This document shows, one piece after another, positions 25,613-32,911 of a stretch of DNA of 32,911 nt. Under the pieces are notes generated by a model. The model made no database searches, was not told the origin of the DNA, and saw only the letters and a program-made list of their open reading frames with translations. The position numbers and the translations under genes are program-made. Source of the stretch: an uncultured Flavihumibacter sp. (GTDB lineage Bacteria; Bacteroidota; Bacteroidia; Chitinophagales; Chitinophagaceae); the NCBI GenBank assembly GCA_902168225.1, contig CABHOW010000133.1, forward strand, positions 1-32,911, given 5' to 3'. Numbering within the stretch: the first letter of the stretch is position 1; each line of letters starts with the position of its first letter.

Positions 25613-26509
25613 ATGAAGCCACTTGTTGTAGTTACCGGTGTAAACGGACAGTTGGGGTGGGAATTGCAGCAGCTGGCTCCTGCCTTTAATTCTTTTGATT
25701 TTCTTTTTACAAATAGAGACCTACTTGATCTGGAGGACATAGATTCGATTCCATTTTTTTTCGAAAAAAATAAACCTCGTTATTTTATTAATTGTGCGGC
25801 CTACACCGCTGTTGACAAAGCGGAAACAGAAAAAGCCAGGGCTTTTCACATCAATGCTCTCAGTGTGAGCGAGATAGCAAAACAATGTGCTATTTTGGAT
25901 ATTCCATTTATTACTATCTCTACCGATTATGTATTTAATGGTAACGGAGCGGATGGCGACCGAAAGGACCCTTATATGCCCGATTCGCCCATTGATCCTA
26001 TTAATTATTATGGTTATTCTAAAGCTGAGGGCGAAGCTTTTGCCAGAAAGCGTCATGCAAAAACGATCATCGTTCGTACATCTTGGGTGTATAGTAGTCA
26101 TGGTAATAACTTTGTAAAAACCATGTTACGGTTAATGAAGGAAAGGCAAGAAATCAGTGTGGTGGCCGATCAGTTCGGTTCACCTACTTATGCAGAAGAT
26201 CTGGCAAATGCACTGATGGAAATGGTTGTGGCATTAGAAGCGGGCAATACGCATTATGGTACCTACCACTATAGCAATACCGGTATTATTAGCTGGTACG
26301 AGTTTGCGGAAGCAATTAGAGCAGAGGCAAAGCTGTCATGTATTATAAAACCAATTTCTACAAATGAATACCCTACCCCGGCTAAACGTCCTGCCTATTC
26401 TGCCATGGACTCTTCCGCAATAAGTATTGATTTTAATATTCAATTGCGCGACTGGAAAGAAAGCCTGAAAAAATTTATGTTGGATAAATTAATAACTCCC
26501 ACAGCTTAG
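25613..26509 (+). CDS. rfbD: dTDP-4-dehydrorhamnose reductase
   Basis: Last step of dTDP-L-rhamnose synthesis: NAD(P)H reduction of dTDP-4-keto-L-rhamnose. TGVNGQLG (8-15) is the cofactor loop. T104/D105 in STDYVF with Y133 and K137 in YGYSK form the catalytic set. The C-terminal WKESLKKFM segment is typical. 298 residues. It begins 3 bp after uxs. The other rhamnose genes (rfbA, B, C) are absent here and must lie elsewhere if the pathway is complete. No terminator is visible after it. Confidence 0.92.
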   Translation: MKPLVVVTGVNGQLGWELQQLAPAFNSFDFLFTNRDLLDLEDIDSIPFFFEKNKPRYFINCAAYTAVDKAETEKARAFHINALSVSEIAKQCAILDIPFITISTDYVFNGNGADGDRKDPYMPDSPIDPINYYGYSKAEGEAFARKRHAKTIIVRTSWVYSSHGNNFVKTMLRLMKERQEISVVADQFGSPTYAEDLANALMEMVVALEAGNTHYGTYHYSNTGIISWYEFAEAIRAEAKLSCIIKPISTNEYPTPAKRPAYSAMDSSAISIDFNIQLRDWKESLKKFMLDKLITPTA

Positions 26510-26531
26510 AAATACGCTATTATTACTAATC

Positions 26532-26562
26532 TTTTTGCTTTCAATTTTCGTATCTAAGTTTA
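26532..26562 (+). promoter_or_regulatory. Candidate promoter of the VOC gene
   Basis: TTTTTG at 26532-26537 and TAAGTTTA at 26555-26562, 17 bp apart, resemble the Bacteroidota -33 TTG / -7 TAnnTTTG pair, the last base differing. The ATG is 6 bases downstream, giving a leaderless or very short leader. Confidence 0.45.
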
Positions 26563-26568
26563 ATAGAA

Positions 26569-27612
26569 ATGATTACAGGGATACAACAGATAGGTATTGG
26601 GGTTCAGGATGCCTATAAGGCTAGTTTGCTTTATAGGGATGATTTTGGCATGAAGGCAAAAATTTTTGATGATAAAGCCTCCGCTCGTTTAATGACAAGG
26701 TATACCGGTAATGAGATACATGATCGTCATGCCATTCTTTCTCTCAATATGGCCGGTGGTGGGGGTTTTGAAATATGGCAGTATATTAGTCGGCAACCTG
26801 CTATGCAACCCCAAGATATTAAACCCGGAGATGCAGGTATTTTTGCTGCAAAAATCAAAAGCCAAAATATCAAGGAGGCTTATCAATATTTTAAGAAAAG
26901 CGATTGCTTATACTTATCAGCATTATATCTAACTCCCGATAACCGATATCAGTTTTGGGTAAAAGATCGTTTGAATAATTGGTTTACCATAACAGAAACA
27001 AATAACTGGTTTAAGAAAAAACAAACACATTGTGGAGGAGTATTGGGTGCTGTTATCGGTGTTACCAATATGGAAAAATCACTTCACTTTTACAAGGAAA
27101 TACTTGGTGTTAGTGAGGAAGTGTATAATATCAATGGCTTTGCAAATGATATACCCGGATTATTGCCGGATAAGAAATGTCACCGTGTTTTATTAAGGAA
27201 AAAAGCCGGTAAAATTGGCGCTTTTAGCGAATTATTAGGAGATATCGAAATTGAATTGATACAAGTACATGGCCATCATAGCAAACATATTTTTGCGAAC
27301 CGCTATTGGGGCGATTGTGGTTTTATTCATCTTTGTTTTGATGTGCATAATATGGAACTTTTTAAAAAAAAGGCAGAAGCGGAGGGGTATACATTTACAG
27401 TTGATAGTAAAGAATCCTTTGACATGGAAGATGCTGCAGGTCGGTTTTGTTATGTAGAAGACCCCGATGGAACCCTGATTGAATTGGTTGAAACGCATAA
27501 GGTACCTATCCTTAAAAAATATGGCTTATACCTGAACCTTAAAAATAGAAAGAAAAATACCCCTTTACCCGCATGGATGATTAACTTATTGGGTTTAAGT
27601 AAAGTAAAATGA
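26569..27612 (+). CDS. Two-domain VOC (vicinal oxygen chelate) protein
   Basis: Contains two glyoxalase/dioxygenase-like VOC modules, about residues 1-140 (ITGIQQIGIGVQDAYKASLLYRDDFGM) and 150-310 (GAVIGVTNMEKSLHFYKEILGV). The second ends with FCYVEDPDGTLIELVE, where the final glutamate is a usual metal ligand, and GFIHLCFDV contributes a histidine. The tandem arrangement resembles extradiol-type dioxygenases or fosfomycin/glyoxalase relatives, but the ring-cleavage signature is not clear and the substrate is unknown. It converges on the radical SAM gene with 24 bp between stops. Whether it belongs to that system is open. Confidence 0.8.
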   Translation: MITGIQQIGIGVQDAYKASLLYRDDFGMKAKIFDDKASARLMTRYTGNEIHDRHAILSLNMAGGGGFEIWQYISRQPAMQPQDIKPGDAGIFAAKIKSQNIKEAYQYFKKSDCLYLSALYLTPDNRYQFWVKDRLNNWFTITETNNWFKKKQTHCGGVLGAVIGVTNMEKSLHFYKEILGVSEEVYNINGFANDIPGLLPDKKCHRVLLRKKAGKIGAFSELLGDIEIELIQVHGHHSKHIFANRYWGDCGFIHLCFDVHNMELFKKKAEAEGYTFTVDSKESFDMEDAAGRFCYVEDPDGTLIELVETHKVPILKKYGLYLNLKNRKKNTPLPAWMINLLGLSKVK

Positions 27613-27636
27613 TCTTCTCTTTTTCAATATTTATAT

Positions 27637-28584
27637 TTACTTCCCTGTATGATTTGTTAATGGCTCAAGTGTTTCAGGATGTAGGTTTTTTATAAAAAAT
27701 AAATCACAGTATCTGCAAATATTTTGTAGCACCTCGGTATCTTTTATTGCTTGTGCTTCAGTGATACCTATATGTTCACCCATTTTCAATGGATTACCTG
27801 TGTTGAGCACCTGAAATACTTTATTCTTAGAAATCCGAAGTAATACATCTGCTAATTTCTCTTTTCTCATGTCGCCCAATGGGAATTTAGTTCCTGGGCA
27901 ACAGGGGTTCAAAGCCCAGAGCTGGATGCTTACTTCCTGTATTACATCGGTATAGCCTCCTAAAAAATTTCTTGCACCGGATTGTATGGCACAAAAATTA
28001 TGCGCAGGATCTTTCATCCATATATCATTCTCCATGGCTCTACCTCTCGCCCAATTGCCCCCCAGCCACATTTCTTCATTAGCGCCAAAATAAGAGTAAG
28101 TTCTCCAAGATGGATCGATCTCATTTTTCTTTTTACCGATCGTCATATAGGGCATTGCATCTACCATGCCTCTCGAATCAAATAGTTTTTTGAGGCTATC
28201 TAATTTTGCACCCGCATGTTTATGAAAACGATCAAGACTGGCAATGCTTATTCCCTTCACTCCTTTTTCCAGTAAAGTGTCTAGGATTTTTTCTGTCATT
28301 AAATCACCATTGGTTTGCAAAGTAATTTTTTGCTCTGCACCATATTTTTCTTTTAGTGTATCTAATATGAGATAGAGTTGTTTTTTTTCTGCTAAAGGCT
28401 CCCCGCCACTTAAAATTATTTTATCAATCTTGTCAGGTAAGTTGCTAATGATACTTAGGCATTCTTCATCCGTCATACGGGTACCCTGAGGCCCACTACT
28501 ATTGTAGCAATGCGCACACTTATCGTTACATAATTGGGTAAATACCCAATAAATAGTTTCGCAATGGTTAAAATCTGTTTTCAT
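27637..28584 (-). CDS. Radical SAM enzyme with cysteine-rich C-terminus
   Basis: Radical SAM protein of unknown reaction. The [4Fe-4S]/SAM motif is LCNDKCAHCY (C19, C23, C26), and SGGEP (59-63) contacts SAM. The C-terminal half has five more cysteines (C198, C228, C229, C290, C293), suggesting an auxiliary cluster as in SPASM or Twitch enzymes, though spacing does not match the classical SPASM pattern. 315 residues from the ATG at 28584, which lies 10 bp after the ABC ATPase gene; the frame is open to 28632. It is the last gene of the importer operon, so it likely acts on the imported compound or on a protein partner. No small precursor-peptide gene is next to it. A perfect ATTGGGTA palindrome lies 33-51 bases inside the gene. 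Confidence 0.85.
   Translation of the reverse strand: MKTDFNHCETIYWVFTQLCNDKCAHCYNSSGPQGTRMTDEECLSIISNLPDKIDKIILSGGEPLAEKKQLYLILDTLKEKYGAEQKITLQTNGDLMTEKILDTLLEKGVKGISIASLDRFHKHAGAKLDSLKKLFDSRGMVDAMPYMTIGKKKNEIDPSWRTYSYFGANEEMWLGGNWARGRAMENDIWMKDPAHNFCAIQSGARNFLGGYTDVIQEVSIQLWALNPCCPGTKFPLGDMRKEKLADVLLRISKNKVFQVLNTGNPLKMGEHIGITEAQAIKDTEVLQNICRYCDLFFIKNLHPETLEPLTNHTGK
28533..28550. repeat. Palindrome ATTGGGTA-AA-TACCCAAT
   Basis: Perfect 8-2-8 palindrome inside the radical SAM coding region, near its 5' end (encodes part of IYWVFTQ). It uses the same octamer as the four boxes in the queA/ccmC control region. It could be an operator placed within the gene or a coincidence of codons. Confidence 0.5.
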
Positions 28585-28594
28585 TGATGTTGAT

Positions 28595-29311
28595 TTATAT
28601 ATTATTCCAAAATGAAATCTCTTTTTTAGCACCCGTTATTTCATCATTAATAAAATCTTGTTTACTATTATATATCTTTAATTTACCGTCTTGTAGGTAT
28701 GTCATTCTATCGCCCATGAGTAGCGCCTCTTTTATATCGTGTGTTACAAATAAAGCTGTGATATGAAAGTCCATGGCCACTTTTTTGTACAAGTCCTGCA
28801 TCTGACCCCTTGTTTCTGTATCTAAATTGCTGAATGGTTCATCCAGTAAAATCAAGGGTGGATTAATGATCAGTGCTCGCCCAAATGAAACACGTTGTTT
28901 TTGCCCTCCTGATAATTGATTCGGCATTTTTTTACTATGATCTGTTAGGCCAAGATGCTCTATCATTAGAGATACTTTTTGGTTAATTATAGTTTTTTCA
29001 ATTTTTTTTATACGTAGCCCAAAGGCAATATTTTCAAATACATTCAAATTCGGGAATAATAACGCTTCCTGAAATAGATAAACAATATTTCTTTCATGGG
29101 GATATTGGTTCGATATATTGCTTCCATTTATAAGAATACTTCCTTCATTCGGCTTTTCTATACCCGCTATTATTTTAAGAAGGGTAGATTTGCCACAACC
29201 ACTTTTGCCTAGGATACTCACGGTTTCATATCTTGCTACATTCAAGGAAATATCAGATAGTACGAACCTTCCCGCGAAATATTTGGATATATGACTTATT
29301 TCAACAAACAT
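28595..29311 (-). CDS. ABC transporter ATP-binding protein (YnjD-like)
   Basis: Nucleotide-binding subunit of a type I importer. Walker A is GKSGCGKST (35-43), the Q-loop is Q81 in YLFQEALLF, the signature is LSGGQKQRV (133-141), Walker B is LILLDEP (153-159) and the switch is H191 in FVTHD. 238 residues with no C-terminal regulatory domain, similar to YnjD and to Fe3+/thiamine/polyamine-type ATPases. ATG at 29311, 2 bp after the second permease. It powers the permeases encoded upstream on the same transcript. Confidence 0.9.
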   Translation of the reverse strand: MFVEISHISKYFAGRFVLSDISLNVARYETVSILGKSGCGKSTLLKIIAGIEKPNEGSILINGSNISNQYPHERNIVYLFQEALLFPNLNVFENIAFGLRIKKIEKTIINQKVSLMIEHLGLTDHSKKMPNQLSGGQKQRVSFGRALIINPPLILLDEPFSNLDTETRGQMQDLYKKVAMDFHITALFVTHDIKEALLMGDRMTYLQDGKLKIYNSKQDFINDEITGAKKEISFWNNI

Positions 29312-29313
29312 TA

Positions 29314-30084
29314 CTAAAGATATTTTAAGAATATACGTTTATTGATCCATAATAATAAAACCGGTGGAATAATTAACAAGCAACAACTGAGTGCAGCATA
29401 ATAAATATTAGCTTCTGTAAGAAATTGATATACCTTAATTGTTAAAGTTTGTATTTTGCCATATCCGATTACACTGGTAAGCCCATACTCAAACCAAGAA
29501 ATAAGAAAACATTGGAAAAAGCAAACCAACAATAAAGGCTTTGATAAAGGAATAATTACGCTGGTCAATGCAACTATATTAGTACCTCCCAATGTGTTCA
29601 CAATATGTTCAAACGATTTTACTCTTTGGTTCCAAAACCCTGTGAAAAAAATGATACTATAAGGAATCGCAATAATGAGTTGTGCTATAATTACCCCTGC
29701 TACCGTGCCGGCAAGGCTCAGCTTGATAAAATAGAATTTAAGACATACCGCTAATATCACCGGCGATAATACAAAAGGTAGATAGGCCAGAAATAATAAT
29801 TGGCGCCGATAGGTATGATATGCAATAGTTTTACTTACGAAAAAACCGATAATTGTTGCAACAAATGCTACTACTGTTGCTATGAGTACTGATAGTAAAA
29901 GGCTGTGGCGTACATCATTGCCACCGGAAAATAGATCATTCCATGCTATAGAAGAAAACTGATCGACAAGTAAAACAGGGAAAGCCCAGTTTTTCGAAAA
30001 CGATAATAATAAAAGAATAGCTACCGGTGTTACGCAAACCGCTATCATCGATACATGAAAAAATAGAGAAAATTTAATTCGCAT
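29314..30084 (-). CDS. ABC transporter permease, second subunit
   Basis: Inner-membrane permease with about six helices. The BPD_transp_1 cytoplasmic EAA-like loop is visible around HIVNTLGGTNIVALTSVIIPLSKP, with the conserved Gly. 256 residues. Its ATG overlaps the first permease by 11 bp, pointing to translational coupling and a heterodimeric channel. In E. coli the homologous YnjC is one long protein with two permease halves; here the halves are separate genes. Confidence 0.88.
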   Translation of the reverse strand: MRIKFSLFFHVSMIAVCVTPVAILLLLSFSKNWAFPVLLVDQFSSIAWNDLFSGGNDVRHSLLLSVLIATVVAFVATIIGFFVSKTIAYHTYRRQLLFLAYLPFVLSPVILAVCLKFYFIKLSLAGTVAGVIIAQLIIAIPYSIIFFTGFWNQRVKSFEHIVNTLGGTNIVALTSVIIPLSKPLLLVCFFQCFLISWFEYGLTSVIGYGKIQTLTIKVYQFLTEANIYYAALSCCLLIIPPVLLLWINKRIFLKYL

Positions 30085-30925
30085 ATGCCAGTTTTTTTTG
30101 TTTTAAGAATATCAAAATAAATAGCACAACGAAAATGGTATATACAACTGCAATTACATAACCTTGAGGTATATCCAGCATATTAAACTTTTGTAATTTG
30201 CGAACAGCTAATACAGAAACAGATTCGGGGTGGGAGCGACCAAGTAATACAGGTATTTCATATGCCCCAAATATGAAAATGAAATACAGAAGAATATTCG
30301 GTAAGCTTTTTTGAATTAACAAGGGTATGGCTACTCGAAAAGTTATTTGACGCTTATTGGCACCAAGGGATTCAGCAATTTGAAAAAAATCATGTAAGCG
30401 TTGTGTTTTAATAAGCCCCGTAAATAACAGTAAAAAAAATGGAAACGATAAAAAACAATGTGCAAGTATTATGCCTATGCTTAGTCTATCATTTACTAAA
30501 TCGGGGAATTGCTGCATCGTATGTGTAATACCTACTTGAAAAGCAGCTCTAGAAACAACACCTCCTTTGGAAAGAAATTGAAAAAAGAAAAATGCGGCTA
30601 CAATGGGCGGAAAGGCAAGCGGTAAGTTTATAAGATAAGTATAAATCCCTTTTTTAAGTAGTTGATAATATCGTAATGCTACTAACAAAGCCGATATAAC
30701 GGATAACAATAATGAAATAATGGCAATAGAACTACTATACAGAAATGAAATAGCAATGGCTTGATCTGCAAATGCCTGTTTCCAGTACTGTAAAGTAAAT
30801 CCATGGTTTAATACACCAACCAGTCCAAAACTGTATAACAGCGCATACCCCAAACCTGCAACTAATGGAATAATCGCAAAAATAAATAGTAGTGTAAATG
30901 ATAATATGGTGCCCTTATTTTTCAA
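30074..30925 (-). CDS. ABC transporter permease, first subunit
   Basis: Inner-membrane permease with about six helices. The EAA-like loop is FFQIAESLGANKRQITFRVAIPLL, typical of the Fe3+/thiamine/polyamine permease group. 283 residues. The start is a TTG at 30925 overlapping the end of the binding-protein gene by 11 bp; no ATG is available near the N-terminal helix, so TTG seems real. It pairs with the next permease. Confidence 0.87.
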   Translation of the reverse strand: MKNKGTILSFTLLFIFAIIPLVAGLGYALLYSFGLVGVLNHGFTLQYWKQAFADQAIAISFLYSSSIAIISLLLSVISALLVALRYYQLLKKGIYTYLINLPLAFPPIVAAFFFFQFLSKGGVVSRAAFQVGITHTMQQFPDLVNDRLSIGIILAHCFLSFPFFLLLFTGLIKTQRLHDFFQIAESLGANKRQITFRVAIPLLIQKSLPNILLYFIFIFGAYEIPVLLGRSHPESVSVLAVRKLQKFNMLDIPQGYVIAVVYTIFVVLFILIFLKQKKLAYAN

Positions 30926-32126
30926 TTACTTTTTTTCTAAAATCTTCAAAAACTCTTAGCATATATTCCGGTGCCAGTTCTTTAATTGCATTAGCTTTTA
31001 TGTATGCTGCATCAAGACCATATTTCCGTTTGGGTAATGCTTCAAATTTATCTTGCCACTGTTTCTCCAGTTTGTCGATCGCCAGTACAGTTCTACTTCC
31101 CCATAATCTGATATCGTTCTTTTTTATCTGTGCCTCCGGGGAAATTAAAAAATTACATACTACCATAGCTGCTTCTTTACTGCCACTATTTGCTGTAATG
31201 CCAATATAGTGCGTATTTTGTATGGAGCCGGATTGTAAAATATACGCCTTAGAAGTTGTTGTAAAAACACCCTCATTTACTTTATTATCGATTTCAGCAT
31301 CATTAAAGCTCATGGTAAAAACTAACTCACCATTACTATACATTTTAGATACATCAGCAATACTTGATGGAAATGTTTCACCCTTTTTCCAAAAATATTT
31401 CTTGTTAGTATTAAGCCAATTCCAAAGCTTGGGCGCATACAGGTTGTATTTTTTTTCGTCGAAGGCACTATCAAGCGTATTCATGCCACCTGCTAATTCT
31501 ACCAGCCAGGATTTTAATAATGTCATACCTGAAAAGTCGTTTGAAAAAGTAAATTTTTCAGGATTAGCTTTCCACCATTTTTCAAACTGGGCCATCGTAA
31601 CAGGTGGCGAACTTACTTTACTGCTATCGTAAATTAAATAATAAAAAGATTGACCCCAGGGTGTTTCATAACCCTTAACTTCTTGTTGAAAGTCATATTT
31701 TATGATTGGATTTTCGGTATCAATATATTTGAAATTTGGTAGCTTACTAGTATACGGGCCATACAATCCATCAATTTGGCGAAGTTGAAAAAATGTTTCA
31801 CCGTTGATCCAGCATAAATCTATCTCGCTTTTTTGCTTTCCTGCTTCTTTTTCACTGATGATATTACTTACAATTTCTTTGCCTTGTCCGGGTACAATGG
31901 TTAATGTAATACCGTATTTTTCTTTTACTGTGGGTACTACATATTCATTCATATATTTATTTACTTTTCTGTCTCCCTGAAACATCATCATGGTAATTGA
32001 TGCACCTTTTGCTTTGGCTTCGATCTCTTGCCAACTTATATTTGAATTATTGTTACTTTCTTTTTTGTTATTGCATCCCAATAGCAAAAAAGTAAAGCCT
32101 ATAGTAAGTATTTTTATTTTGAACAT
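30915..32126 (-). CDS. YnjB-like ABC substrate-binding lipoprotein
   Basis: Periplasmic solute-binding lipoprotein, inner-membrane anchored. The lipobox is LLLGC with C18. The mature part follows the YnjB family: SWQEIEAKAKG, GQGKEIVSNIISEKEAGK, IDLCWINGETFFQLRQ, ETPWGQSFY, and a C-terminal FLISPEAQIKKND block and LWGS. The family belongs to the extracellular solute-binding proteins used for iron, thiamine or polyamines, but the ligand of YnjB is to my knowledge unassigned. 403 residues, ATG at 32126. It lies downstream of a TonB receptor and upstream of the permeases, so it should collect a compound brought across the outer membrane. Confidence 0.88.
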   Translation of the reverse strand: MFKIKILTIGFTFLLLGCNNKKESNNNSNISWQEIEAKAKGASITMMMFQGDRKVNKYMNEYVVPTVKEKYGITLTIVPGQGKEIVSNIISEKEAGKQKSEIDLCWINGETFFQLRQIDGLYGPYTSKLPNFKYIDTENPIIKYDFQQEVKGYETPWGQSFYYLIYDSSKVSSPPVTMAQFEKWWKANPEKFTFSNDFSGMTLLKSWLVELAGGMNTLDSAFDEKKYNLYAPKLWNWLNTNKKYFWKKGETFPSSIADVSKMYSNGELVFTMSFNDAEIDNKVNEGVFTTTSKAYILQSGSIQNTHYIGITANSGSKEAAMVVCNFLISPEAQIKKNDIRLWGSRTVLAIDKLEKQWQDKFEALPKRKYGLDAAYIKANAIKELAPEYMLRVFEDFRKKVIEK

Positions 32127-32139
32127 AAGTAATGTATGA

Positions 32140-32179
32140 TATATCTACAAACACCTTTATAAAGATGCTTGTAGATATA
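32140..32179. promoter_or_regulatory. 40-nt palindrome between the TonB receptor and YnjB-like genes
   Basis: The outer arms TATATCTACAA (32140-32150) and TTGTAGATATA (32169-32179) match perfectly. The interior CACCTTTA/TAAAGATG continues the pairing with one mismatch, so nearly the whole 40 nt folds as one hairpin with two mismatches. In the direction of transcription no T run follows, so a plain terminator is unlikely. An mRNA processing or stability element, an attenuator, or a protein-binding palindrome is more plausible. Confidence 0.65.
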
Positions 32180-32190
32180 AGTATTTTATT

Positions 32191-32853
32191 TTACCAAATA
32201 TAGCGTAGACCAAATTGAAATTGGCGTGGGGGCGCTGATCCTCTTTTGGTTATGGTATTGCTACTTGGTGAACCAATTTGAACTGAATTATTAGCAGCCC
32301 GTCCTGTAGCATAACCGGATAGATTTTCAGTGTTCATAACATTGTATACATCTGCAGAAATTTCTATGCAAGGTTTACCTTTAATTTTCATGATATATTT
32401 AGCACTGAAATCAAAAGTTGTAGAAGATGGTAAACGACCACCGCCATTTCTCCTTTGCCCCGGTTGATAGTCGGCAGGGCCTGCACCATTATAACTTAAC
32501 TCGCCATTTCCATTTAAATCAGTTACACCGCCATACTTTGTAGCATCTGCATAATAAGTAATTGGCTGCCCGCTTTGAAAAAGAATAGTTGGTGTTAAAG
32601 TGAAATTACTCTTCACATACCATGTTACTAAACCACTCAGTACATGTGTACGGTTGTTATCTCCATAACCATATTCTAAATTATAATTATTATCATCATT
32701 CGCTCTTACGTTAATACCCTCGGTATCAGTTTTGTAACTGCTAAGTGTATAAACAAATCGATATGCAATATTATCGGTAGCACCTTTACTTTTTGCTAAA
32801 GACATGCTTATAGCTTTGTATCGGCCTATACCTTTAGTTTCTGTCATAAATAC
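32191..32853 (-). CDS. TonB-dependent receptor, C-terminal fragment
   Basis: C-terminal part of an outer-membrane beta-barrel receptor. It has alternating barrel strands (FTLTPTILFQSGQPITYYAD, TTFDFSAKYIMKI, CIEISADVYNVMN) and the typical C-terminal signature ending RQFQFGLRYIW with a terminal aromatic residue. The style resembles Oar-like/CarboxypepD_reg TonB receptors, in which NVMNTENLSGY-type segments are common. Only about 220 residues are present; the plug and most of the barrel lie beyond the contig end. An apparent start giving MYKRQ comes from adapter sequence and is not real. Same strand as, and 64 bp upstream of, the YnjB-like gene, suggesting it feeds that importer. Confidence 0.85.
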   Translation of the reverse strand, partial: VFMTETKGIGRYKAISMSLAKSKGATDNIAYRFVYTLSSYKTDTEGINVRANDDNNYNLEYGYGDNNRTHVLSGLVTWYVKSNFTLTPTILFQSGQPITYYADATKYGGVTDLNGNGELSYNGAGPADYQPGQRRNGGGRLPSSTTFDFSAKYIMKIKGKPCIEISADVYNVMNTENLSGYATGRAANNSVQIGSPSSNTITKRGSAPPRQFQFGLRYIW

Positions 32854-32911
32854 CTGTCTCTTATACACATCTCCGAGCCCACGAGACAGGCAGAAATCTC
32901 GTATGCCGTCT
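32854..32911 (+). other. Illumina Nextera adapter read-through (not genomic)
   Basis: Positions 32854-32872 are the 19-bp Tn5 mosaic end CTGTCTCTTATACACATCT. They are followed by the i7-side adapter CCGAGCCCACGAGAC (32873-32887), an 8-base index AGGCAGAA (32888-32895) and the start of the P7 flow-cell sequence (32896-32911). This is library sequence left in the assembly. The biological contig ends at 32853. Confidence 0.98.

Noticed and set aside
27613..28594. RiPP-type system around the radical SAM enzyme
   Set aside because: No small precursor-peptide frame lies in the short gaps on either side, and the operon context is an importer.
31222..31632. 136-codon plus-strand frame inside the YnjB-like gene
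   Set aside because: Antisense to a well-supported lipoprotein gene, with no recognisable domain or promoter.
32854..32868. Start codon giving MYKRQ for the TonB receptor fragment
   Set aside because: These codons lie in adapter sequence; the gene is truncated by the contig end.

Overview
The window looks like one end of a draft contig from a Bacteroidota bacterium, most likely in or near Chitinophagaceae; I cannot name the genus. The evidence is AT-rich DNA, very few Shine-Dalgarno sequences, repeated -7 boxes of the Bacteroidota type TAnnTTTG (some almost touching the start codon), a CarboxypepD_reg-like secreted protein, a TonB-dependent receptor, and family variants typical of the phylum (GH19 chitinase, AMP nucleosidase, orphan HsdR-N protein, S23 four-helix-bundle protein). 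The last 58 bases (32854-32911) are not genomic. They are Illumina Nextera adapter with an index, so the last gene is truncated and its apparent N-terminus is an artefact.

Layout. 1-5270 (+): 2-oxoglutarate dehydrogenase E1 and E2, then an RsmB-like RNA methyltransferase. 5267-7208 (-): mnmA followed by a SAM methyltransferase. 7305-7745 (-): a small retropepsin-like protein. 7900-13460 (+): ssb, an Ldh-family dehydrogenase, a secreted GH19 chitinase, aspartate kinase, a CarboxypepD_reg-like exported protein and a DUF1801 protein, closed by a clear two-way terminator. 13489-14538 (-): queA. 14808-17146 (+): ccmC-like, ccmD-like and glutamate dehydrogenase. 17199-18952: an orphan HsdR-N protein (-), an S23 four-helix-bundle protein (+) and AMP nucleosidase (+). 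18949-20164 (-): thymidine kinase and ccmB. 20245-22112: a conserved hypothetical (+) converging on waaA (-). 22180-26509 (+): a four-gene nucleotide-sugar operon (DegT aminotransferase, UDP-glucose dehydrogenase, UDP-glucuronate decarboxylase, dTDP-rhamnose synthase). 26569-27612 (+): a two-domain VOC protein. 27637-32853 (-): TonB-dependent receptor fragment, YnjB-like lipoprotein, two permeases, ATPase and a radical SAM enzyme.

Three things stand out. First, a family of 7-bp tandem repeats appears at five places. Two lie in frame inside conserved enzymes (the E2 linker; an extra segment in the RsmB-like protein). Two others, in opposite orientation, bracket the S23 four-helix-bundle gene, as the ends of a small mobile unit might. 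Second, the queA/ccmC divergent control region holds four copies of an ATTGGGTA box placed against two identical TAATTTTG -7 elements. The same octamer recurs as a perfect palindrome near the start of the radical SAM gene. Third, the YnjBCD-like importer is organised with a TonB receptor and a radical SAM protein, which suggests an outer-membrane-to-cytosol uptake and processing route for an unknown substrate.

Start codons were reassigned downstream where the longest open frame began at an upstream TTG, or at an in-frame ATG that family alignment does not support. All functions are from reading the sequence; no database search was run.
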